From positions 1 through 5,216 of the forward strand of contig JAMOSE010000186.1 of NCBI GenBank assembly GCA_027063215.1: a DNA stretch of 5,216 nt. The letters are read 5' to 3'. The stretch is from Sulfurimonas sp. GTDB taxonomy: Bacteria; Campylobacterota; Campylobacteria; Campylobacterales; Sulfurimonadaceae. A program made the translations under genes and the position numbers. The notes below the pieces were generated by a model. It made no database searches. It saw nothing but the letters and a program-made list of their open reading frames with translations, and was not told the DNA's origin. This document shows, piece by piece, positions 1 through 5,216 of this stretch; the stretch's first letter is position 1; every line of letters starts with the position of its first letter.

Positions 1-1122
1 CTGACTCATAGTTTCAACCCGTAATGGCTCACTTCCAAGTAAAAATTTCTTTGTCTGATCAAGCTCTTCTTGCGTTACACCCTCTTTTACAAACTCTGCA
101 ATCACTGCTTTTACTGTCTCTTTTGCTTCATTTTGTGACTCTATCTTTGTCTGAAGATAGCCGTTAAAATAACTTACAGATTTACTCACATGTACACGAG
201 CATAGGCAGAGTAGGCAAGACCGCGTTTTACACGGATCTCTTCCATCAGTCTGCTTCCAAAACCACCCGTTCCCAAAATAAATGTTGCTACACGTGCTTT
301 ATAGTACTCTTCATCATTTACCGCCATATTATATGGTGATCCAAAGTAGATATATGCCTGCTCTGTTTGACGTTTTAAGATATCTGTTTTGGCATCACTG
401 CTTGCTCTAAAATGAGGAAGTGCTTTAGCTTTTCCTTTTGGAAGCCGCTTCAATACTTGAGAGACCTCTTTTTTGATCACTGCTATATCAACATCACCAC
501 CGACAACAACTATGGCTCGAGAAAGCACAATATGATCTTGCACAAAGCTTTTCACATCTTTGAGTTTAATACTTTTGACACTCTCTATAGTCCCCGCTGC
601 AGGTTGTGCTAAAACTGTTCCCTTAAAAAGCAGTTTTTTCAGTGCATTGGAAGCGACATAGTCATAATCATTCTCTTTGCGAGAGATCGCCCCCATGGTC
701 ATTGTTTTTACTTTTTCTAAAGAGCGTTTTGTAAAGTTTGGATCTTTTAAAAGCATTTTTAGATAGTGCATACTCTGTTGAAACTGCTCTTTTAAAGAAC
801 CGATCTCAAGAACAAATGTTTCACTGCCCGTTGAAGCAGAGATATGGATCGCCTTAGATTCAAGCATCTCTGCAAAACCATTTGCACCTGCTTCTTTTGT
901 ACCTTCATTAAGCATCTTTGCAGAAAACTTTGCCAAACCGGCTATCTTTTTATCTGTTATACTGCCTGAATTTGTAAAAACGATCTGTGTATTTACAATT
1001 GGAAGACGACTATCCTCTTCAAATATCAAAGGAATAGTTATTCCCTTTACTTCAATGCTATCAATCTTTGCTGCCATTACAATCTGTCCTATTAATAAAA
1101 ATGTTATTACTATCTTTTTCAT
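1..1122 (-). CDS. Exported M16 (insulinase/pitrilysin) family protein, probably non-catalytic; C terminus cut by window edge
   Basis: The first 374 residues are visible; family members of this type usually have 410-440, so the last few tens lie beyond the left edge. An N-terminal MKK, a hydrophobic stretch and VMAA at about 15-18 form a probable signal peptide, placing the protein in the periplasm. The fold is recognisable from the first-domain segment GLAKFSAKMLNEGT (62-75), the second-domain segment GTGGFGSRLMEEIR (284-297) and GLAYSAYARV (301-310), which includes the Arg/Tyr pair (Arg297, Tyr304) typical of M16 proteins. Where active members carry the zinc-binding HxxEH, this protein has Lys65, Ala68 and Lys69, so it should not bind catalytic zinc. 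In the family such proteins often pair with an active partner; none is visible here. Its ATG directly follows the mqnC TAG and is in the same reading frame; no strong Shine-Dalgarno is seen. A similar mqnC-M16 pairing is, from memory, present in Helicobacter pylori. The biological substrate is unknown. Confidence 0.9.
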   Translation of the reverse strand, partial: MKKIVITFLLIGQIVMAAKIDSIEVKGITIPLIFEEDSRLPIVNTQIVFTNSGSITDKKIAGLAKFSAKMLNEGTKEAGANGFAEMLESKAIHISASTGSETFVLEIGSLKEQFQQSMHYLKMLLKDPNFTKRSLEKVKTMTMGAISRKENDYDYVASNALKKLLFKGTVLAQPAAGTIESVKSIKLKDVKSFVQDHIVLSRAIVVVGGDVDIAVIKKEVSQVLKRLPKGKAKALPHFRASSDAKTDILKRQTEQAYIYFGSPYNMAVNDEEYYKARVATFILGTGGFGSRLMEEIRVKRGLAYSAYARVHVSKSVSYFNGYLQTKIESQNEAKETVKAVIAEFVKEGVTQEELDQTKKFLLGSEPLRVETMSQ

Positions 1123-2184
1123 CTAATCAAATATCTCTAAAGTCTCGTACGCAGTGTTACGAATTGCCGGTATCTCACCAATATCTCTGATAAGATGTAC
1201 CATCTCCTCTTTTGCCATCGAAAATGCCGCCCCTGCCGAGCTTACTACATTCTCTTCCATCATCGTCGAACCCAGATCGTTCGCACCAAATCGCAGTGCC
1301 ATCTGCCCGATATACGGCCCTTGTGTTACCCAAGAGCTTTGAATATTTGGCACATTGTCAAGATAGAGTCGTGCAACTGCCAAAAGTCTTAAGTAGCGGT
1401 TTGATGATGGTTTTTCCATATCTGGAATAAGTCTTAGAAGCTCTGTATTTTGCCCTTGAAAACTCCACATGATAAAAGCCCGAAAACCGCCTGTCTCATC
1501 CTGCAGACGACGAATCATATCAAAATGTTCTATAATATCTTCATCACTCTCAACTGTTCCATACATCATCGTAGCCGTTGATTTTATGCCAAGTTTATGC
1601 GCTTTTCTGTGAATATCGATCCAGACATCTGAGTCAATCTTCTTTGGAGCAATAATATCGCGTACTGTATCAGAAAGTATCTCTGCACCCGCACCCGGAA
1701 TAGAAGCCAAACCTTTGGCCTGAAGACGTTCTAAAACCTCTTCAACAGATATGCGTGAGACTTTGGCGATAAAGTCTATCTCTATTGAACTAAAGCCGTG
1801 AATGGTAATGGTCGGGTACTTTGTATGAATATGCTCTACCAAATCTTCATACCACTCGATTTGAAGTTTTGGATGCACACCTCCTTGAAAGAGTATCTGC
1901 GTTCCGCCAATCTCCAAAAGTTCATCGATCTTTGCATCAATTTCATCAAAGCTAAGTACATAGGCATCTGCATCTTTTTCATGTCGGTAAAAAGCACAAA
2001 ACTTGCAGTCAACCCAACAAATATTTGTATAGTTGATATTTCTGTCAATAACAAAAGTTGTTATCCCTTTTGGATGCAATTCACGTTTACGCGCTGTTGC
2101 CATACGTCCAAGCTCTTTCAAATCTGCATTTTTAATAAGATCGAGTGCCTCTGCTTTTGTTAATCTCTTTGTCACTATTTCCAT
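1123..2184 (-). CDS. mqnC: Dehypoxanthine futalosine cyclase MqnC (radical SAM)
   Basis: MqnC cyclises dehypoxanthine futalosine to its cyclic form in the futalosine route to menaquinone, using a 5'-deoxyadenosyl radical. The longest reading is 353 residues, normal for the family. A conserved DRNINYTNIC stretch leads into the radical-SAM CxxxCxxC cluster motif with Cys56, Cys60 and Cys63, followed directly by AFYR, which is characteristic of MqnC. Further landmarks are FQGGVHP (99-105), the GAGAEIL loop (164-170), TATMMYGT (203-210) and GANDLGSTMMEENVVSSAG (300-318) near the C terminus. These separate it from the related aminofutalosine synthase MqnE with good though not absolute certainty. 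It overlaps the cytochrome gene by 10 nt if the ATG is used. An in-frame TAA two codons upstream rules out a longer form; the in-frame GTG at codon 4 has a better-placed ribosome binding site and overlaps the cytochrome stop by one base. The gene for the M16-like protein begins on the base after the mqnC stop, so the two are surely co-transcribed. Confidence 0.94.
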   Translation of the reverse strand: MEIVTKRLTKAEALDLIKNADLKELGRMATARKRELHPKGITTFVIDRNINYTNICWVDCKFCAFYRHEKDADAYVLSFDEIDAKIDELLEIGGTQILFQGGVHPKLQIEWYEDLVEHIHTKYPTITIHGFSSIEIDFIAKVSRISVEEVLERLQAKGLASIPGAGAEILSDTVRDIIAPKKIDSDVWIDIHRKAHKLGIKSTATMMYGTVESDEDIIEHFDMIRRLQDETGGFRAFIMWSFQGQNTELLRLIPDMEKPSSNRYLRLLAVARLYLDNVPNIQSSWVTQGPYIGQMALRFGANDLGSTMMEENVVSSAGAAFSMAKEEMVHLIRDIGEIPAIRNTAYETLEIFD

Positions 2185-4592
2185 CCCTTATTCATTGGAT
2201 TAATTGATTTTTTCTTAATAAATTTTCTATAAACTATATACAGTAAGAGGAGTATCATAAACCCTCCACCCGCAACTTGAAAGAAGGCTCCAAGATTAAG
2301 AATTTTATTTAAAATACTCTGATGCTCTTTATTGTCAATTTTAAGCTCAGCCATCTCTGCAATATGCGTCATTGCCGAGACTGCTAAATTACCTTGCGGT
2401 ATATCTTTATGACATGAGAGACAGACTCCACGACGATCTAACTTATCTCTTTGTGCTTTATCAAGTGGTTGTGAAAGCTTCCAATGGTGACCGACTGTCA
2501 TTAGCTGTGTCCCATTCTCATCTATAAATTGCGAATAGTCATATTTTAAATTTGGTATTGCCGGTATCTGTTCATCAACATTTTTTGGAATTACCTTACC
2601 ATCAGCACTCATCAAATCCATAATAGTTGTCTTGCTCGGATCAGCATTGAGTTTTCCACCGCCAACACCAAGTCCAAGTGCTTTGGCAGAAGTATGACAA
2701 CTCTCACACGATCGTGCCTCTTTTTGAATCGTATGGGGTTGCACCGGTGCCATATCTATGGCATTTTGTCCCTCTTCGCCTGCACCTTCTACATTTGGGA
2801 TCTTAAATATATGATTTTGCAAAAGTGCTTTTCCATCTTTGCCAATAACCGTAATAGTTGTCTGGCATCCGGGAATAACTGGAGATATTCTACCCTCACC
2901 GTTTTGTGCAAGTGCAGGATCTTCCCAACGTAAATAAGAGCGGGTTTCAGTCACTTTTCCTGCAACAAGATAATCTTTTAGGTTACGCATTTCACCTGTT
3001 GTTCCATGTATATCATGATCATGCGAAGCCATCAGATAATCAGGATTGTTTTTACCGCCACTGTAGTCAATCTTTACATGACAACCATAACACTGCGGTG
3101 CCCAGGTTGCATGACAGGTATAGCACTCCATATGATCTGTATGCGCATCAATAGCATCCATAGCAACCAGTGCTTTTTTTGAAAGCCGCTCCTCTTTTTT
3201 AAGCAATTTAAGCGGTTTAAGCTCTATATCTTTACCACTTGCCAAGTGCATAATAATCTTGTTGCCCTTTTTAACCGCTTTTGGCAGAGGATTTCCACGG
3301 GCAGTAAGAATGTATCCATCCCCTTTATCTTTTGGAAGATAACCCTGCTTCAAATATTTTGCAACTGTTTGTGTCACACCTCTTGGATTTCCTGTTGCAA
3401 CAGTTGTATTGAACTCATCAGAGTAACCAAGTGGCAGCTCCCAAGGGTATTTTTTTGTTGTTCCGTGACAATCTTGACACTCTATCTCAACGGCACCTGC
3501 ATTGGCACCGCTTAAAAAACCGTCACCATGCAGATCATTAGAAGTATGACAATCTTGACATAACATCCCTTTTTGATAATGCACATCTGATTTCATATGC
3601 AAGTAGCGTTTTGTATGCAGTTTTGGCTGTGCATTTCCCTCTGCATCAAACGTTGCATTATAAGCAGTTTCCATAAGTCCCTGATAACTCACACCTATAC
3701 GCTTGCCACGATTATGGCAGGTTGAACAGGTCTCTACAGGCACACCGCTGTACTCTACATGATGAATAGCTACTTTAACTTTGCGTGAAGATTGAATCTG
3801 ATGCGAAAGCATATGCCCTCGTTCATTTTTTTGAATACTTTTGTCATTGCCTTCATAAAAACCCTCATTTGAGTAGGGAATATGACATGAAGCACACCCT
3901 GCACCTCTGTAATCACCTCGTTTTGAGCGTCCTTTGCTTCCGGTATGGCAACGCAAACACTCCTGACGCAGATAGGTATAAACAGCTTTTGAAGGATCCT
4001 TTTGAACCTCATCAACACTCGGTGCAGCAGGAAGCTCTTTCATCTCTTTTGGAAATGCCTGAGGCTCCATTTTTGCAAGTTTTTGCATATATTTACGATA
4101 GCTGTCTGTTCCAAGTCTGGCATGTGGATCGGCAGGATTTTTTGTTTTATAGTTTCCGGTATTGTGCTGATATCCCTCTTTACCGCCAAAACTCCACATT
4201 GCACCTTGAATTTTTCCCTGTTCGGTCATCATCAGAGAGTTCATCTGTGCCGCTACCTGATTTGGATGACATATACCGCAGGTATTTTGATTTACCCAGC
4301 TGCTTGCCGGATTAGGGTAGTACTCTTTTGGTCCAGGATGATTTTTAAAATACCTTACAGTTCCTTTATGTGCATACTTTTTACTTTTACTTTTAGGATC
4401 TCCTCCATGACAGACGATACAATCATTCCCAGTATTACCCGTTTTATCTGCAATGTTTAAAATAGCCTTCATCATAGAGGAGTTTCTATCACGAATATCA
4501 GCGATTCCTTTATGACAGACTATACACTCATTTGCTCCAAAGAGAAGTGTCGAGACAAAGAAAAAAAAGAAAAAGAAAAAGTTTTTTTGCAT
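2175..4592 (-). CDS. Membrane-anchored dodecahaem (12-haem) c-type cytochrome
   Basis: The 805-residue product is predicted to be exported and held by a C-terminal membrane anchor, acting in periplasmic electron transfer. Its N terminus has Gln-Lys-Asn, a run of eight Phe (5-12) and VSTLLFGA, consistent with a signal peptide cleaved near Ala20. Twelve CxxCH haem-binding motifs start at residues 23, 58, 105, 212, 233, 289, 345, 372, 490, 501, 629 and 724. More than 20 further histidines could serve as distal ligands. A hydrophobic helix (about 767-788) is followed by YRKFIKKK, which implies that the C-terminal tail is cytoplasmic. Haems 9 and 10 are tightly spaced (CYTCH, six residues, CYGCH), while residues 377-489 and 506-628 have no haem motif. 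Cys576 is the only cysteine outside a CxxCH. The ATG is preceded directly by an in-frame TAG, so it is the furthest upstream start; no convincing Shine-Dalgarno is visible, suggesting coupling to nusB translation. The 3' end overlaps mqnC. I see no CX15CH-type or lysine-type catalytic haem motif that would point to sulfite reductase MccA or nitrite reductase NrfA. The physiological substrate is unknown. Confidence 0.93.
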   Translation of the reverse strand: MQKNFFFFFFFFVSTLLFGANECIVCHKGIADIRDRNSSMMKAILNIADKTGNTGNDCIVCHGGDPKSKSKKYAHKGTVRYFKNHPGPKEYYPNPASSWVNQNTCGICHPNQVAAQMNSLMMTEQGKIQGAMWSFGGKEGYQHNTGNYKTKNPADPHARLGTDSYRKYMQKLAKMEPQAFPKEMKELPAAPSVDEVQKDPSKAVYTYLRQECLRCHTGSKGRSKRGDYRGAGCASCHIPYSNEGFYEGNDKSIQKNERGHMLSHQIQSSRKVKVAIHHVEYSGVPVETCSTCHNRGKRIGVSYQGLMETAYNATFDAEGNAQPKLHTKRYLHMKSDVHYQKGMLCQDCHTSNDLHGDGFLSGANAGAVEIECQDCHGTTKKYPWELPLGYSDEFNTTVATGNPRGVTQTVAKYLKQGYLPKDKGDGYILTARGNPLPKAVKKGNKIIMHLASGKDIELKPLKLLKKEERLSKKALVAMDAIDAHTDHMECYTCHATWAPQCYGCHVKIDYSGGKNNPDYLMASHDHDIHGTTGEMRNLKDYLVAGKVTETRSYLRWEDPALAQNGEGRISPVIPGCQTTITVIGKDGKALLQNHIFKIPNVEGAGEEGQNAIDMAPVQPHTIQKEARSCESCHTSAKALGLGVGGGKLNADPSKTTIMDLMSADGKVIPKNVDEQIPAIPNLKYDYSQFIDENGTQLMTVGHHWKLSQPLDKAQRDKLDRRGVCLSCHKDIPQGNLAVSAMTHIAEMAELKIDNKEHQSILNKILNLGAFFQVAGGGFMILLLLYIVYRKFIKKKSINPMNKGWK
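2185..2189 (-). promoter_or_regulatory. Candidate Shine-Dalgarno for mqnC, which bears on the start choice
   Basis: The minus strand reads AAGGG within the last codons of the cytochrome gene. It touches the ATG at 2184-2182 (no spacer), which is too close for normal initiation there. It lies 9 nt before the in-frame GTG at 2175-2173, which is a workable distance. The site therefore favours GTG as the mqnC start, although coupling to the upstream ribosome could still allow the ATG. Confidence 0.45.
4557..4588 (-). repeat. Homopolymeric purine/pyrimidine tract in the cytochrome signal-peptide codons
   Basis: On the coding strand the first codons read A7, C, T5, C, T5, C, T8, C, T3. The pyrimidine part encodes eight consecutive phenylalanines in the hydrophobic core of the signal peptide. 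The longest uninterrupted run is T8 (plus-strand A8 at 4561-4568), which falls within codons 9-11. I worked out the outcome of slippage: one extra T reaches a TGA, and one lost T reaches a TAG, both within about 16 codons and before or at the first haem motif. Length change here would therefore switch the gene off. Whether it varies cannot be told from one sequence. Confidence 0.6.
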
Positions 4593-4596
4593 CTAC

Positions 4597-4998
4597 TTAC
4601 TTTTTATCTTTTGCAATAGCGTCTAAAACACCATTAATAAATTTTGGAGACTGTTCTGTTCCAAAAGCTTTTGTAATCTCCACTGCTTCATTAATAACAA
4701 CAGCCGAATCAAGTTCACCAAAGAGAATCTCATAAGCAGCAAGACGAAGCGTTGCCCGCTCAATAGCACCCAAACGCTCAAAATCCCAATCTTTAAGATG
4801 TTCGACAATTGCCTTATCAACCTCTTCTAAATGTGCCATAACACCTTCATAGAGATCAAGTGCAAAATCACGCTGTTTATTACGGATCTTTTTCTCTTCA
4901 AGTATTTCTGTTGTATGTTCAGAAGTGTTTCCATTTCCCAAATCAAAAGCGTATAAGAGACTTACTACTGCCATTCTTGCGTGATGTCTTGTTGCCAT
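4597..4998 (-). CDS. nusB: Transcription antitermination factor NusB
   Basis: NusB binds boxA RNA together with NusE (ribosomal protein S10) and supports antitermination and processing of rRNA operon transcripts. The 133-residue product has the usual length for this small all-helical protein. It starts with a basic, arginine-containing N terminus (ATRHHARMAVVSLLYAFDL), the region that contacts RNA in the family. It carries the conserved helix LGAIERATLRLAAYEILF at about residues 76-93, then INEAVEITKAFG at about 102-113 and KFINGVLDAIA at about 119-129; these are the classic NusB signatures. The start follows a GAGGAG site at 8 nt spacing. It lies 2 nt downstream of ribH and 4 nt upstream of the multihaem cytochrome. 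In Campylobacter and Helicobacter, nusB sits in the same ribH neighbourhood but, as far as I recall, is not followed by a cytochrome, so the downstream context is lineage-specific. Identification is very secure. Confidence 0.96.
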   Translation of the reverse strand: MATRHHARMAVVSLLYAFDLGNGNTSEHTTEILEEKKIRNKQRDFALDLYEGVMAHLEEVDKAIVEHLKDWDFERLGAIERATLRLAAYEILFGELDSAVVINEAVEITKAFGTEQSPKFINGVLDAIAKDKK

Positions 4999-5000
4999 AA

Positions 5001-5216
5001 TTACAGCTCCTCGTAAAGATCTAACATCTCAATAACCACCGTCATTGCTTCAAAGCCTTTATTTCCGGCTTTTGTTCCTGCACGCTCTATTGCCTGCTCA
5101 ATTGTATCTGTCGTTAAAAGTCCAAAACTCACTGGTTTTTGGTGTTTTAAACTCATCGATGCGATCCCTTTTGTAGCTTCTGCACTGACATAATCAAAGT
5201 GTGGTGTAGAACCACG
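5001..5216 (-). CDS. ribH: 6,7-dimethyl-8-ribityllumazine synthase, C-terminal part (cut by window edge)
   Basis: This is the penultimate enzyme of riboflavin synthesis, condensing 5-amino-6-ribitylamino-uracil with 3,4-dihydroxy-2-butanone 4-phosphate to give lumazine in the cytoplasm. The visible 71 codons begin inside the gene with RGSTPHFDYVSAEATKGIAS, which matches the conserved family segment around the catalytic histidine (the H of TPHFDYV). It continues through a PVSFGLLT strand and an IEQAIERAG-x-KAGNKG motif, which in this family lies near the phosphate-binding and subunit-packing region. The protein ends in a helix finishing LYEEL. The family is usually about 155 residues, so roughly the first 80-85 are missing to the right. 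The stop codon lies 2 nt before the nusB start, and the last codons contain the nusB ribosome binding site, so the two genes are almost certainly co-transcribed and translationally linked. The same ribH-nusB order is known in Helicobacter and Campylobacter. Identification is very secure. Confidence 0.96.
   Translation of the reverse strand, partial: RGSTPHFDYVSAEATKGIASMSLKHQKPVSFGLLTTDTIEQAIERAGTKAGNKGFEAMTVVIEMLDLYEEL
5007..5012 (-). promoter_or_regulatory. Shine-Dalgarno sequence of nusB inside the ribH 3' end
   Basis: The minus strand reads GAGGAG, followed by 8 nt and then the nusB ATG. This is the only strong, well-spaced ribosome binding site in the window and it fixes the nusB start. 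It lies within the last Glu-Glu codons of ribH, so ribosomes finishing ribH pass directly over it. Confidence 0.85.

Noticed and set aside
412..612. Plus-strand open frame of 66 codons opposite the M16 gene
   Set aside because: The minus strand here encodes an uninterrupted M16 protein with recognisable motifs on both sides; the plus-strand product resembles nothing I know.
1798..2163. Plus-strand open frame of 121 codons opposite mqnC
   Set aside because: It is antisense to the conserved radical-SAM core of mqnC, has no recognisable domain, and its Cys/Ile/Phe-rich composition is typical of a shadow frame.
1123..2184. Assignment as aminofutalosine synthase MqnE instead of MqnC
   Set aside because: The two radical-SAM enzymes are related, but the DRNINYTNIC lead-in, the AFYR following the cluster cysteines, and the length near 350 fit MqnC better.
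3785..4460. Long plus-strand open frames (176 and 152 codons) opposite the cytochrome gene
   Set aside because: They lie antisense to the haem-dense part of a clearly real gene. Their products are rich in Cys, His and Phe with no recognisable domain, and two of them overlap each other in different frames, as expected for mirror images of the coding strand.
2175..4592. Cytochrome as MccA-type sulfite reductase or NrfA-type nitrite reductase
   Set aside because: All twelve haem motifs are plain CxxCH. There is no widely spaced CX15CH-type motif and no CxxCK or other variant catalytic haem site, and the protein is longer and has more haems than either family.
4593..4596. Promoter or terminator between nusB and the cytochrome gene
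   Set aside because: The gap is 4 nt and no hairpin followed by a T run, nor a convincing -10/-35 pair, is visible. The pyrimidine tract just downstream is coding sequence, with no stem before it.

Overview
This window looks like a chromosomal stretch of a Campylobacterota (former Epsilonproteobacteria) genome, most likely a respiratory, Sulfurimonas- or Sulfurovum-like lineage. Three things point there: moderately AT-rich DNA, the ribH-nusB gene order known from Helicobacter and Campylobacter, and mqnC (futalosine-route menaquinone synthesis) directly followed by an M16 peptidase-like gene, an arrangement I recall from Helicobacter pylori. The genus is an inference; no rRNA or other definitive marker is present.

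All five genes lie on the minus strand and are packed almost without gaps, so the window reads as one polycistronic unit transcribed from high to low coordinates. In transcription order these are: the C-terminal half of ribH (lumazine synthase, cut by the right edge); nusB (transcription antitermination factor, 2 nt after ribH); a 805-residue, 12-haem c-type cytochrome with a signal peptide and a C-terminal membrane anchor (4 nt after nusB); mqnC (dehypoxanthine futalosine cyclase, overlapping the cytochrome end); and an exported M16-family protein without the zinc-binding motif (starting on the base after the mqnC stop, cut by the left edge). No intergenic stretch exceeds 4 nt. I see no promoter, terminator, RNA gene, mobile element or CRISPR array.

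The genes mix housekeeping functions (riboflavin synthesis, rRNA antitermination) with respiration. MqnC helps make menaquinone, and the cytochrome is built to move electrons on the outer face of the cytoplasmic membrane, so co-expression of a quinone-synthesis enzyme with a possible quinone-linked cytochrome is plausible but unproven. The cytochrome is the least ordinary part of the window. I cannot assign it to a characterised family; it carries large haem-free segments, one unpaired cysteine, and a run of eight phenylalanines in its signal peptide encoded by a slippage-prone pyrimidine tract.
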